This document shows, piece after piece, positions 31,861 to 40,009 of a stretch of DNA of 40,108 nt. Origin of the DNA: JBKEAJ01 sp047972135 (GTDB lineage Bacteria > Bacteroidota > Bacteroidia > Bacteroidales > Prolixibacteraceae). The number at the start of each line of letters is the position of its first letter. Position 1 is the stretch's first letter. The position numbers were made by a program, and so were the translations under genes. Under the pieces are notes generated by a model. That model had not been told where the DNA came from. It saw nothing but the letters and a program-made list of their open reading frames with translations, and ran no database searches. The DNA is taken from positions 1 through 40,108 of the forward strand of contig JBKEAJ010000040.1 in NCBI GenBank assembly GCA_047972135.1, in the 5' to 3' direction.

Positions 31861-32073
31861 GTTTTTGTATTTCTAAATAAAGGCTGCTCGCTTAAAGCAT
31901 AAAGCGTACGGCATACAGCCTTTTAAACGATTCAACGATACCTTTTCAGATATCAGGGCTAACGCCCCTATTATTTTTTTATCTATCTCTTTGCTACGAA
32001 GATATTGGGACTACGTCCCTAAACTTCAAACTCTAAACAATTAAACCTTCAACAGTTCAACAACTAAACAGTT
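31861..32073. other. Intergenic tail of copy E with mini-hairpins
   Basis: Starts with the segment also found after copy D (GTTTTTGTATTTCTAAATAA, then GCATAAAGCGTACGGCATAC). It then holds GGGC-TAAC-GCCC (31,956-31,967, followed by a T-rich run) and GGGAC-TAC-GTCCC (32,007-32,019), and ends in low-complexity AACAATTAAAC-like DNA. No gene. Confidence 0.5.
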
Positions 32074-32373
32074 CTAATTGAATGCAAAGACACAAACCGT
32101 TATAGCCACTAAAAGGATTGTTGAAAACAATAGTCCTCGCGACAAATTATCCTTTTGTGTTTTTATTGCCACAAAGAACAACACCAACGAGGGTATCATA
32201 CTCAAAGACGACATTCTGTAAAATATAGCTCGAAACACAACGTTCGAGATTAAATCCTCCACACTTCTATCAGGGAATTGATAATTCTTTAGTATAAAGA
32301 AAATTACTAGCGGAAGCAACAATCCCAAGAAAACGCCTAAAGGCAGGGAGTCTATTTTACTTTTTCGTTTCAT
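32074..32373 (-). CDS. Unknown small membrane protein
   Basis: 99 residues from MKRKSKIDSLPLGVFLGLL. Three probable membrane segments: about 12-28 (LGVFLGLLLPLVIFFIL), 51-68 (MSSLSMIPSLVLFFVAI) and 80-97 (LLFSTILLVAITVCVFAF). A similar small gene often stands between surE and lpxB in Bacteroidales (from memory). Function unknown. The frame is open to 32,436 through the repeat-derived leader, in another frame relative to the repeat than dapB, so the extension is rejected. Confidence 0.72.
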   Translation of the reverse strand: MKRKSKIDSLPLGVFLGLLLPLVIFFILKNYQFPDRSVEDLISNVVFRAIFYRMSSLSMIPSLVLFFVAIKTQKDNLSRGLLFSTILLVAITVCVFAFN

Positions 32374-32438
32374 GTGTTTAAAATTTTGCAATAAGCTGTA
32401 AGCTATAGGCTTTATGTTTTTGCTGTTTTTAATCATCC
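32374..32438 (-). repeat. Repeat-borne 5' leader of the small membrane gene
   Basis: Minus strand contains ATTAAAAACAGCAAAAACA, TAAAGCCTATAGCTTACAG, CTTATTGCAAAATTTTAAAC, ACATG: nearly identical to the leader of dapB at 8868-8931. Confidence 0.75.
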
Positions 32439-32513
32439 GTCATTACGAGCGTTAGCGTGGTAATCTGTTCTTTGTTGTAAGAGATTGCTTCGTTGCCAGC
32501 TACTCGCAATGAC
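32439..32513 (+). repeat. Palindromic intergenic repeat, copy F (full length)
   Basis: GTCATTACGAGCGTTAGCG, TGGTAATCTGTTC, TTTGTTGTAAG, AGATTGCTTCGTTGCC, AGCTACTCGCAATGAC. Between the small membrane gene and surE. Confidence 0.82.
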
Positions 32514-32595
32514 ATTCTAGTATTGTTTATATTTGTTAAACAGTTAAACGCATAAACATTGTATTTTCATTTTTCATTAAAAAATGACTGTTCAA

Positions 32596-33393
32596 TTAAT
32601 TAATCATCACATCATCAATATTCCACCCTTCACTCTTCATTTTGTCAATCATCTCATAATCAGTCATATCAACTTTCACAGGAACGATAGATGCATATCC
32701 TTTGTCGATAAATCCCACATCTCCATCGTTGTCGTTCTGCTCTGCACTCTCAAACTGTCCTGTCAGCCAGTAGTAGTCCATTGAGCGGGGGTCGCTACGC
32801 TTATCAAATTCCTCCACCCATTTGCCTTCAGCCTGTCGGCACACTCTCATTCCTTTTATTTTGCCTTTCGGGAAATTGATATTCAAGCACACATGCTTGG
32901 GCAGACCTTCGTCCAGAACTCGCTTAATAACAGCCTCTATATACGGGATCGTATTTGAGAAATCTGCAATCAGACTATGACTGCACAAAGAAAATCCCAC
33001 CGAGGGGACACCGTGCAGACAGCCTTCCATAGCCGCTCCCATCGTTCCAGAATATAGTACATTTACAGAAGTATTACTCCCGTGATTGATACCCGTCAAG
33101 ACCAAATCGGGGCGTACATCCAGAAGTTCGCTGAACGCCAGTTTAATACAATCTACAGGAGTTCCGTTTACTTTATAAAACTTCAAGCATTTATCATTAT
33201 CCACCAACGTTGCCCTCAATGGAAATTCGGAGGTTATGGAATGCGACTTCCCCGACATTGGAGCAGCAGGAGCAACTACCACCACATCGCCAAACTTAGA
33301 GGCACAATCAATCAATACTTGCAGCCCTTTTGCGAAATAGGCATCATCGTTAGATATAAGAATTAAGGGTCTTTTATAATTGTAATCCGACAT
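32596..33393 (-). CDS. surE: 5'/3'-nucleotidase SurE
   Basis: 265 residues; divalent-metal phosphatase of nucleoside monophosphates. Metal site ISNDDAYFAKG (Asn15-Asp16-Asp17); VAPAAPMSGKSHSITSEFPL; NGTPVDCIKLAFSELLD; TGINHGSNTSVNVLYSGTMG; AAMEGCLHGVPSVGFSL. Complete. It is followed downstream by the small membrane gene and lpxB, and starts 12 bases after mgsA ends, so mgsA-surE are co-transcribed. Confidence 0.95.
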   Translation of the reverse strand: MSDYNYKRPLILISNDDAYFAKGLQVLIDCASKFGDVVVVAPAAPMSGKSHSITSEFPLRATLVDNDKCLKFYKVNGTPVDCIKLAFSELLDVRPDLVLTGINHGSNTSVNVLYSGTMGAAMEGCLHGVPSVGFSLCSHSLIADFSNTIPYIEAVIKRVLDEGLPKHVCLNINFPKGKIKGMRVCRQAEGKWVEEFDKRSDPRSMDYYWLTGQFESAEQNDNDGDVGFIDKGYASIVPVKVDMTDYEMIDKMKSEGWNIDDVMIN

Positions 33394-33405
33394 ATATTAG
33401 ACTAT

Positions 33406-33876
33406 TTATGTATCTAGTTCTCTATTCATATACGAAGAGTAGTCCTTTGCAACCGGCTTATATTCAGAATGAAACAGCGACGACATAACTACAAAATCTG
33501 CCGTAGAGCGGTTATTGGCAATAGGTATATTATACAGGACGGCAATTCTCAATAATGCTTTCACATCCACATCATGCGGTTGAGGCTCCATCGGATCCCA
33601 AAGGAATATCAGAATATCAATTTTGCCGTCGCTTATCATAGCACCGAGTTGTTGGTCTCCACCCAAAGGTCCTGATTTCAGACAAATGACGTCGGGGGGA
33701 ACTAGGTCATCTTCTATAAATTTTGCTCTCAAAGAGCTGTCAATCAATCTACCAGTTGTACCTGTACATACGAGTCTGTGTCCTACTAATTCTTTCCAAT
33801 TCCACTCCACCCATTCTATCATATCAGCTTTTCGGTTGTCGTGAGCTACTAGGGCGATTGTTTTTTTCACCTTCAT
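33406..33876 (-). CDS. mgsA: Methylglyoxal synthase
   Basis: 156 residues; turns dihydroxyacetone phosphate into methylglyoxal, a phosphate-sparing glycolytic bypass. ALVAHDNRKADMIEW, VCTGTTGRLI, LKSGPLGGDQQLGAMI (with the catalytic Asp) and DILIFLWDPMEPQPHDVDVK match the enzyme. Length is normal. The -7 box at 33,906-33,913 is 29 bases upstream. The stop is 12 bases before surE. Confidence 0.95.
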   Translation of the reverse strand: MKVKKTIALVAHDNRKADMIEWVEWNWKELVGHRLVCTGTTGRLIDSSLRAKFIEDDLVPPDVICLKSGPLGGDQQLGAMISDGKIDILIFLWDPMEPQPHDVDVKALLRIAVLYNIPIANNRSTADFVVMSSLFHSEYKPVAKDYSSYMNRELDT

Positions 33877-33905
33877 TTCATTTCAATTTTTATCCATTAG
33901 TCTCA

Positions 33906-33913
33906 CAAATATA
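33906..33913 (-). promoter_or_regulatory. -7 box of mgsA-surE
   Basis: TATATTTG on the minus strand, exact TAnnTTTG, 29 bases upstream of the mgsA ATG. No clear TTG at 19-20 bases. Confidence 0.45.
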
Positions 33914-33967
33914 ATTCCTTCGGGTACAGTTTGGGTGAAAAATCAAGATATTAACAAAAATATCACA

Positions 33968-33993
33968 TAAAAAAAGAGAGCCTCTCGGCTCTC
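33968..33993 (-). terminator. Intrinsic terminator after the OmpA-like gene
   Basis: On the minus strand GAGAGCC-GAGA-GGCTCTC (33,993-33,976), a 7-base perfect stem with a 4-base loop, followed by a T-run (33,975-33,968). It lies 36 bases after the stop of the gene ending at 34,029. Confidence 0.8.
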
Positions 33994-34028
33994 TCACGAG
34001 TTTCTGATATATAATTGTTCTAAATTAT

Positions 34029-35441
34029 TCAGAATGAGAATTTTTCACTATTTCTTTTTCTATACTCCTTTTCAGACATTGGTTGTCTAAACACAGATCT
34101 ATTATTTTCCAAATCCTCAGCTACCTGAGTATTTTTAAAGTCTGCATGTGAGGAGCTGCTCACTCCTGCTTTTTTATTTGTCTTAGCCTCGGCATATCTG
34201 TTTATGGGCTGTTCGAAGGTTTTTTGTTGAGCTTGCCCTGTAAGCCTGTCTATTTCCCAAACTCTAGCTTCAGGTCTAGGAGTTGCAATGGAAAACTCAA
34301 CAATTCTGTTGGTTTGCAGTGCCAACTCATCCGAGCTGGCACCATTTGCACCATTACCTTTCCCACTTGCTTTAAGCCTATAAGACTCAACTCCCAAATC
34401 AACAAGCAAGTAATACACCACCATAGCCCTTTTTGAAGACAAAGAACTATTTTCACTCTTATCCCCTATTTTATCAGTATATCCATTTATATCCAGGCTT
34501 TTCTCTGGATTTTCTTTTAAGTAATCAGCGATAGCAAGTATATTTGGCAAAGAAGCAGGATAAGGCTTCACTGAGTTAGAAGGAAACATCACAGACATTG
34601 ATTTCAAAAAGCTCGACACTCCTTCGTTGCTAAGCTCCACTTCCTCAGGCTTCATAGTTTCGTTGTTAACTTTGGTTTCGAGAGCTTGTATTTGTCGTTT
34701 TAGTTCGTCAATTTCGGCAGACTGCTCGTTCACTCTGCTATCTACTGTTGATATTTGAGCAGTTAAAGTTTCGGCAGTATTTTTTATCCTAGTGCTAAGA
34801 TAGCTATAATTCTTTTTAATTAATTGAAGTTCTGGGTCAGGAGCCCAGTCGGCGTGTTGTTTTTCAGAACCGAAGTATATAGACACACCTGCCGTAATAG
34901 AATTATACGATAAGTTGTCGGGAATTGCACTTGCAGCCACATCTTCTCCCGACTCATTAAATACTAAGCTATTAAGATAGCTCATATTGACAGCCATTCT
35001 ATTATTTATTCTATAAGATAAAGTGGCATTCAGTTTTCCCACAGACGACACTGAACTTCTAATATCTCCAGCTGAATGTTGGTGCACACCAATACCTGGA
35101 GTTATAAAAAAATTCACATTTCTAACCGAGTACTCAGCACCTGTCAACTTAATAATATTAACGGGCATAAGAACTGCAAAATCGACATAATGCATTTTAT
35201 CGGCATACTCCAGAGCCCCCGACTCAACGCCAAATTTCATTGCCAGCGACCTCGACAAGTTATACCTCAAGCCTGCATTCAGACCATAAAAATCATATCC
35301 CGACCCCTTTTCATAAGATGAAGCTATTCCTAAGCCTCCATCGACAGACCAACGATTGTAGTCATGTCTAAGTTTCTGAGCACTAATCTCATGTAGTCCA
35401 AGCAACATTACCATTAGTGAAGTTAATACTGTAATTTTCAT
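34029..35441 (-). CDS. OmpA-family outer-membrane protein
   Basis: 470 residues. Signal peptide MKITVLTSLMVMLLGLHEISA; an N-terminal beta-barrel about residues 23-195 (GGLGIASSYEKGSGYDFYG, SAITAGVSIYFGSE-like end, in the copy NSITAGVSIYFG); a helical linker (SAEIDELKRQIQALETKVN); then the peptidoglycan-binding OmpA domain, about 290-400 (MFPSNSVKPYPASLPNILA, SLDINGYTDKIGDKSENSSL, SSKRAMVVYYLLVDLGVESY). A basic tail follows. Structural link between outer membrane and peptidoglycan. It has its own promoter and terminator. Confidence 0.92.
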   Translation of the reverse strand: MKITVLTSLMVMLLGLHEISAQKLRHDYNRWSVDGGLGIASSYEKGSGYDFYGLNAGLRYNLSRSLAMKFGVESGALEYADKMHYVDFAVLMPVNIIKLTGAEYSVRNVNFFITPGIGVHQHSAGDIRSSVSSVGKLNATLSYRINNRMAVNMSYLNSLVFNESGEDVAASAIPDNLSYNSITAGVSIYFGSEKQHADWAPDPELQLIKKNYSYLSTRIKNTAETLTAQISTVDSRVNEQSAEIDELKRQIQALETKVNNETMKPEEVELSNEGVSSFLKSMSVMFPSNSVKPYPASLPNILAIADYLKENPEKSLDINGYTDKIGDKSENSSLSSKRAMVVYYLLVDLGVESYRLKASGKGNGANGASSDELALQTNRIVEFSIATPRPEARVWEIDRLTGQAQQKTFEQPINRYAEAKTNKKAGVSSSSHADFKNTQVAEDLENNRSVFRQPMSEKEYRKRNSEKFSF

Positions 35442-35475
35442 AACGCATATAATTTAGAACGAATTATTATGAGAG

Positions 35476-35483
35476 CAAATATA
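35476..35483 (-). promoter_or_regulatory. -7 box of the OmpA-like gene
   Basis: TATATTTG on the minus strand, exact TAnnTTTG, 34 bases upstream of the ATG at 35,441; no TTG visible at the right distance. Confidence 0.45.
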
Positions 35484-35566
35484 TTTTGTCGGAGATTGTA
35501 ATGCTTAATACACTTACGAACAATTAAAGTATATATTTGTTGACAAGCATGCACATACATGTCTGA

Positions 35567-35803
35567 TCGACAAATCATTTCAGAGATATAAACAAAAGGC
35601 ACTTACAACAACCTCTTGATTACGAGGCACTTGCAAACCGCCTGAACAAGATTGTTGGTAAATATCAAGTTTACAGTGCCTTAACCTTGGATAATATTAA
35701 TTTTTTTTCAAAAAACTGCTCACTCAATAAAAACCAAATACCTACAGACATTATAGACGGGCTCTATTTAGTGTTTGTCCACAATGTCAAGAATCTGAGA
35801 TAA
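35567..35803 (+). pseudogene. Coding-like remnant of unknown family
   Basis: A 78-codon frame between a TGA (35,564-35,566) and TAA (35,801-35,803) without any ATG. It reads like real protein: RHLQQPLDYEALANRLNKIV, GKYQVYSALTLDNINFFSKN, PTDIIDGLYLVFVHNVKNLR. Its last 30 or so bases resemble 5608-5640. It may be the 3' end of a lost gene or an insertion sequence; the family is not recognised. Confidence 0.35.
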
Positions 35804-35874
35804 AAAGCAGAAAATACATATAACTGAAATACAGAGTCTTCATGTACAATAAAAACAATTTAGTAACGTTTTAT

Positions 35875-35905
35875 TTGCATAAACGAATGATTTTTTGTTG
35901 CTTTG
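35875..35905 (+). promoter_or_regulatory. Possible promoter of the TPR protein gene
   Basis: TTG (35,875-35,877), 20-base spacer, TTGCTTTG (35,898-35,905), which differs from TAnnTTTG by one base. It ends 33 bases before the ATG at 35,939. Confidence 0.4.
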
Positions 35906-35938
35906 GAGCAACGAAATTACATTAAAAAGATAATTGTT

Positions 35939-36592
35939 ATGAAGAGAATTGGATTAATTTTATTTATGTTACTTGCAGTAATTGCAGTAAATGCACAAGA
36001 TGGTACATCTCCGTCTGAGCTCAAAAATGCAGGTAACGAAGCGTATAGAAACAAAGACTATGCAAAAGCACTAGAGAATTATGAGAAGGCCATCGCTGCA
36101 TGGGACAAAGAGACAGACAAAACTATGATATACGCAACTGCGGTTTGTGCTTATAAAACGCAAAGCTACGACAAAGCACTGAAATATTTCGATATGTCTA
36201 TTGCCGAAAATTTCAAGGCATCTAACTGCACACTATACAAGTCTGTAGTTTTGGAGAAACAAAGCAAAGGCGACGAAGCTCTGACAGTTCTGAAAGAAGG
36301 AGTCATTGCCTACCCCGAAGACACGAAGCTAAAAAGCAGACTTACAAAAAAGTACAACACCGATGCCAATAAGATTTTTGAGGAAGGCCAACAAATCGTA
36401 AATACAGCCATTGCCGATGCAACAGCAGGGAAATTCACTACCGAAGACGCCAAGTACACGAGTGCAATGAGCAAAGGCAAGGCTAAATGCAAAGAAGCAA
36501 AAGAAGCTTTGAAAAAGACCTACGAAGTAGATCCAGACAATGCAACTGCCAAAAAGATAGATGCAGCAATAGACCAGATATTAAATCTATAA
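35939..36592 (+). CDS. Periplasmic TPR-repeat protein
   Basis: 217 residues from MKRIGLILFMLLAVIAVNAQ, a clear signal peptide. About three tetratricopeptide repeats follow: LKNAGNEAYRNKDYAKALEN, AVCAYKTQSYDKALKYFDMS, SVVLEKQSKGDEALTVLKEG. Then a Lys/Ala-rich region ending ATAKKIDAAIDQILNL. TPR proteins mediate protein contacts; the partner is unknown. An ATG-less upstream extension is not needed. A strong bidirectional terminator follows. Confidence 0.85.
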   Translation: MKRIGLILFMLLAVIAVNAQDGTSPSELKNAGNEAYRNKDYAKALENYEKAIAAWDKETDKTMIYATAVCAYKTQSYDKALKYFDMSIAENFKASNCTLYKSVVLEKQSKGDEALTVLKEGVIAYPEDTKLKSRLTKKYNTDANKIFEEGQQIVNTAIADATAGKFTTEDAKYTSAMSKGKAKCKEAKEALKKTYEVDPDNATAKKIDAAIDQILNL

Positions 36593-36608
36593 AGCAGGGA
36601 TTTTTTTC

Positions 36609-36643
36609 AAAAAAGGGATGTGATTTGCTCACATCCCTTTTTT
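36609..36643. terminator. Bidirectional intrinsic terminator
   Basis: GGGATGTGA (36,615-36,623) pairs perfectly with TCACATCCC (36,629-36,637) around a 5-base loop; an A-run precedes and a T-run follows, so it can stop both the TPR gene (plus) and recQ (minus, ends at 36,642). Confidence 0.88.
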
Positions 36644-38534
36644 ATTGTTTATTTTTGAAATACACCTCATCCCCTCTTATTATCAGCACTTCCTCATCGA
36701 GTAGATCTCTAATAATATCCACAACAGAAGCAGCATTAAACTCAAACTCCAGATCTCTAATTTTCATAGGTTTTTGTTTGAGTTTTGTTAATATCTTCTC
36801 CAACAACTCGTCTCGGTCTTCACTTATATTACTCTTAGTTGTACACACATCGCAAGTGCCGCAATCAGTTGCACAGCTCTCTCCAAAATAAGAAACCAGC
36901 ACTTTACTCCTGCATTCGTTTTTCGACAATGCATATTTTAATACACTTTGTATCCTTTGTTCATGATCTTGTTTTCTATTATCAAAAACATTTTCATTAA
37001 GTACCAGGTCTCCACCCTCTACTCTATCTCTAAGCCACACGAGAGCAGGAGTTCCCATACGCGGAATATAATCCATTATCTTTTGCATGCGCAGCAGTTT
37101 GATAGTATCATACAATTTCTCGGGAGTGATTTTCAAATCTTTCGTCATAACATCATCATTTATAGACACATATCCATTAAACACTCCTGTATACATACGT
37201 AATATATAATGTATCACTCTATCCATCAACTTATTCTCAAAGTTAAATCTAAACAGCTCATCTCGAAAACATTTAAAATAGACTCTCGTATATACATTTG
37301 AATCTGCCTGCAACATCAGGTATCCTGCTCTCTCCAGTATATTTAAGGAGTTATATACAGTTTTCATTTGATATTTGTATGCACTTGAAAATCTTGCAAT
37401 ATCGAAGCCATAAATTCGTCCTGCACCGTAGCCCACAGCCAGACGGCAATAGTTGCCCAAAGAGCTGTAACATTTCACGATTTTATTTTTATCAGGGAAC
37501 TTATCGTCTGCCGACTTATTTAGCTTGCGTTCGTCAGCAACAGAAAATAGCAATACTGCGGTAGATTTTTTTCCATCACGTCCTGCGCGTCCTGCTTCTT
37601 GGAAATATTCCTCCAAAGATGTCGGAGTATCAATGTGTATAACAAATCTGACATCAGGCTTATCTATTCCCATACCAAAAGCATTTGTGGCTACCACCAC
37701 CCTCTTTTTTCCCGACAGCCACATCTCTTGCGCAATGTTTCGTTGCTCCACATTAAGCCCAGCATGATAGTATGTACTCTCTATCCCATTTTGTTGAAGT
37801 GTTTCGGAAATTTCTTCACATTTCTTACGGCTTCTGACATATATAATCCCTGAACCCGAAGTTCTTTTCAGACTATTCACGGTGTACTGAATTTTGTCTT
37901 CCCTATATCTGACCATGTAAGTCAAGTTATCTCTTACAAAACTCATTTTAAACACTTTGCCTCTCCTAAACTTCAGTTTATCTTGAATGTCCTCCACTAC
38001 CTTCGGAGTGGCAGTTGCAGTTAGTGCCAACATCGGTACATTTGGGAAGAAAGTCCTTAACTTTACAATATGCAGATAGGGCGGACGGAAATCATATCCC
38101 CATTGCGAAATACAGTGAGCTTCATCAACACAAATCAGGTTGACATTCATTGATTCCAGGGCAGCCTGAAATCTTGAATTTTGTATCCTTTCGGGCGACA
38201 CATAAAGGAACTTATACTCGCCCCACACAGCATTATCCATTGCCACCTTTAGCTCTCGTGCTGTCATTCCCGAATGCAGCATCAGCGATTTAATACCTCT
38301 TTGACGCAGGGCTTCCACTTGGTCTTTCATCAAAGCTATCAGTGGAGTAACAACGATACATATTCCGGGTACAGACATGGAATATACCTGAAAGGTTATG
38401 GATTTCCCTCCCCCCGTTGGCATCAGTCCTAGCGTGTCATTACCATCAGCTACCGATTTGATAATTTCCTCTTGTAGCTCTCGAAACGACTCGTAGCCCC
38501 AATACTCTTGCAATATATCTTTATACACACTCAA
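36642..38534 (-). CDS. recQ: ATP-dependent DNA helicase RecQ
   Basis: 630 residues. Helicase motifs: FRELQEEIIKSV (motif 0), Walker A LMPTGGGKSITFQ (about 38-49), ICVDEAHCISQWGYDFRPPY, ALTATATPKVVEDI, GSGIIYVRSRKKCEEISE, VVATNAFGMGIDKPDVRFVI and QEAGRAGRDGK. The RecQ zinc site is near the end (KNECRSKVLVSYFGE, then CGTCDVC). The C-terminal winged-helix-like tail is short and no HRDC domain is seen. Role: repair and restart of replication forks. It starts 12 bases after the CYTH gene ends on the same strand. Confidence 0.95.
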   Translation of the reverse strand: MSVYKDILQEYWGYESFRELQEEIIKSVADGNDTLGLMPTGGGKSITFQVYSMSVPGICIVVTPLIALMKDQVEALRQRGIKSLMLHSGMTARELKVAMDNAVWGEYKFLYVSPERIQNSRFQAALESMNVNLICVDEAHCISQWGYDFRPPYLHIVKLRTFFPNVPMLALTATATPKVVEDIQDKLKFRRGKVFKMSFVRDNLTYMVRYREDKIQYTVNSLKRTSGSGIIYVRSRKKCEEISETLQQNGIESTYYHAGLNVEQRNIAQEMWLSGKKRVVVATNAFGMGIDKPDVRFVIHIDTPTSLEEYFQEAGRAGRDGKKSTAVLLFSVADERKLNKSADDKFPDKNKIVKCYSSLGNYCRLAVGYGAGRIYGFDIARFSSAYKYQMKTVYNSLNILERAGYLMLQADSNVYTRVYFKCFRDELFRFNFENKLMDRVIHYILRMYTGVFNGYVSINDDVMTKDLKITPEKLYDTIKLLRMQKIMDYIPRMGTPALVWLRDRVEGGDLVLNENVFDNRKQDHEQRIQSVLKYALSKNECRSKVLVSYFGESCATDCGTCDVCTTKSNISEDRDELLEKILTKLKQKPMKIRDLEFEFNAASVVDIIRDLLDEEVLIIRGDEVYFKNKQ

Positions 38535-38546
38535 TGTTACAGAAAA

Positions 38547-39011
38547 TTACCATTTAGAATACGGTTTTTGATATAGGCTTGCATTACAATACTTTGCCTC
38601 ATAGCTGACTTCTTTGCCCAACCAACTCCAACATGTAAAAGGAGCATCCTCAGAGGGCAATTCTACTTCCGCCATTATCAATCCTGCATTCTCGCCAAGA
38701 AATTCATCTACCTCCCAAGTTAAATCTCCATCCTTGACTTTATATCTTATTTTCTCTACAGGTGATTTATCACACATTTCCATTAGTTGCTTAGCATCAG
38801 CAAGAGGAATTTCGTACTCAAACTCAGCTCTGCTTATCCCCTCAGGTTTCCCTTTAATGGTAAGAAATGCCTTATCCTCAACAATACGCACTCTCACACT
38901 CTTTCCCAAGTCCGTAAGCAGATAGGCTTGTGAATACATCTTACCGTCATAGGATAATCGTCTCCATGAATCATTATTCACCAAAAATACCCTTTCGATT
39001 TCTACTGCCAT
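38547..39011 (-). CDS. CYTH-domain protein with altered ExExK motif
   Basis: 154 residues from MAVEIERVFLVNNDSW. CYTH proteins (triphosphate tunnel enzymes) hydrolyse organic or inorganic triphosphates and carry the N-terminal motif ExExK, usually EIERKFLV; here it is EIERVFLV, so the motif Lys is Val. The rest fits: YLLTDLGKSVRVRIVEDKAF, LTIKGKPEGISRAEFEYEIP, EKIRYKVKDGDLTWEVDEFL, LIMAEVELPSEDAPF. Substrate unknown and activity doubtful. ATG 39,011 is the family start; earlier ATGs would add a hydrophobic run. It precedes recQ by 12 bases. Confidence 0.87.
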   Translation of the reverse strand: MAVEIERVFLVNNDSWRRLSYDGKMYSQAYLLTDLGKSVRVRIVEDKAFLTIKGKPEGISRAEFEYEIPLADAKQLMEMCDKSPVEKIRYKVKDGDLTWEVDEFLGENAGLIMAEVELPSEDAPFTCWSWLGKEVSYEAKYCNASLYQKPYSKW

Positions 39012-39023
39012 CCGTTTTTTCAT

Positions 39024-39031
39024 CAAAAATA
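39024..39031 (-). promoter_or_regulatory. Possible -7 box of the CYTH-recQ unit
   Basis: TATTTTTG on the minus strand (TAnnTTTG), 12 bases before the ATG at 39,011; no TTG at the right distance. Confidence 0.35.
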
Positions 39032-39082
39032 AGAAAAAGCCTGCAAAGCACTTCATATTTTTCGTAAATTAGTGATCAGCCT

Positions 39083-39101
39083 CACTATCATCCGAAAGTT
39101 T
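39083..39101 (+). repeat. Left terminal inverted repeat of the IS4-type element
   Basis: CACTATCATCCGAAAGTTT, the exact reverse complement of 39,963-39,981. Confidence 0.88.
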
Positions 39102-39277
39102 TTGATTCTAAGCTAATTTTATATCTCAAGCCCTTTATTTACGGATCATATTACAGAATTATCCAGAAAATAAGTCCGGTTCTAGCTGTATTTCTAATTG
39201 TTCATAGCCTCTCACACGCCTAGCTCCTTCGCGTATATTGTTGCAAATGTATTCTAGAGTTAGGTATTGGCATAGTG

Positions 39278-39896
39278 TCATTCTGATGTTTGCCACCATT
39301 GTGGTAAATGCCGTTTTTTATATAGTTCGGCAATGGTAGAGGCATCCCATGTAAGGTGGTTTGTTACGATGGCAATCACCTTATTATCAACTTCTTTGTA
39401 TACATGAACAACTCGAAGTGTATGCTCATTAATTCCAGTTTTGACCGTACTCGGAGATGATAAGCGAATGAGCTCATCTTTCACAATGTGTTCATGCTCT
39501 CCAACAGGCAAATCTAACTCATCGATAGTCTCATAAACAGTGTTCTATTTTAAACGAGTAACGAATATGTTTTCTGTCAAAATCCGATTCAGCATCAGTC
39601 CAAAATCAAAATCCCCCCTATCCTCCACTATAATTGTCTGAGGAGCAAATACTAATTGCTCTAATCCGTTTCTGTCGGCAACTCGTGCTTCTGTGATATT
39701 TACAATCTCTGGAATCATTAGATTTAGATTGAAACAGGTGTGTATTTTCAATCCTCCTTTAGCTGTCCGATATTTTGCCCAATCAAACATCGACAAACAC
39801 AAGGACACAACTGTTAAAAAGCCAACGAGGAATTAGATTTAAAATTTGTCTTATTACTGGTTTGTCTGTATTTTTGTTTCGCCTGAAGAGTCCCAT
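39278..39896 (-). pseudogene. IS4-type transposase, internally deleted and interrupted
   Basis: The ATG at 39,896 starts MGLFRRNKNTDKPVIRQILN, LIPRWLFNSC, the usual N-terminus, then breaks near 39,815. The next segment, in another frame, is SLCLSMFDWAKYRTAKGGLK and EIVNITEARVADRNGLEQLV, FAPQTIIVEDRGDFDF, with a TAG at 39,547-39,545 after FVTRLK. The same frame continues NTVYETIDELDLPVGEHEHI, VVHVYKEVDNKVIAIVTNHL, TWDASTIAELYKKR, and then goes out of frame to a stop at 39,278. The catalytic Glu region after YKKR is gone, so the element is dead. Confidence 0.88.
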
Positions 39897-39962
39897 CTTT
39901 TTTGATTTTGTGATGAAAACAAAAATAAGAATCCTTCAGGCTTTTATCTATATCTAAAAAAT

Positions 39963-39981
39963 AAACTTTCGGATGATAGTG
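39963..39981 (+). repeat. Right terminal inverted repeat of the IS4-type element
   Basis: AAACTTTCGGATGATAGTG, the exact reverse complement of 39,083-39,101. Confidence 0.88.
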
Positions 39982-39994
39982 TTGATAAATGAAT

Positions 39995-40002
39995 TATTTT
40001 TG
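39995..40002 (+). promoter_or_regulatory. -7 box of the partial gene at the window end
   Basis: TATTTTTG (TAnnTTTG), 8 bases before the ATG at 40,010 and only 14 bases beyond the IS end. The region where a -33 box would be lies inside the IS terminal repeat and shows no TTG. Confidence 0.4.
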
Positions 40003-40009
40003 CACAGTT

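Larger units (their letters stand above)
39083..39981. mobile_element. Degraded IS4-type insertion sequence
   Basis: About 0.9 kb between perfect 19-bp terminal inverted repeats, enclosing a broken transposase on the minus strand. Members of this family with intact transposases are usually 1.3-1.6 kb, so several hundred bases are missing. Flanks show no obvious target duplication. Confidence 0.85.

Noticed and set aside
31748..32436. Extensions of lpxB (to 31,783) and of the small membrane gene (to 32,436)
   Set aside because: They are encoded by repeat DNA; family starts and membrane segments begin at the later ATGs.
39073..39991. Target-site duplication flanking the IS4-type element
   Set aside because: The 10 bases outside each end do not match, so none is claimed.
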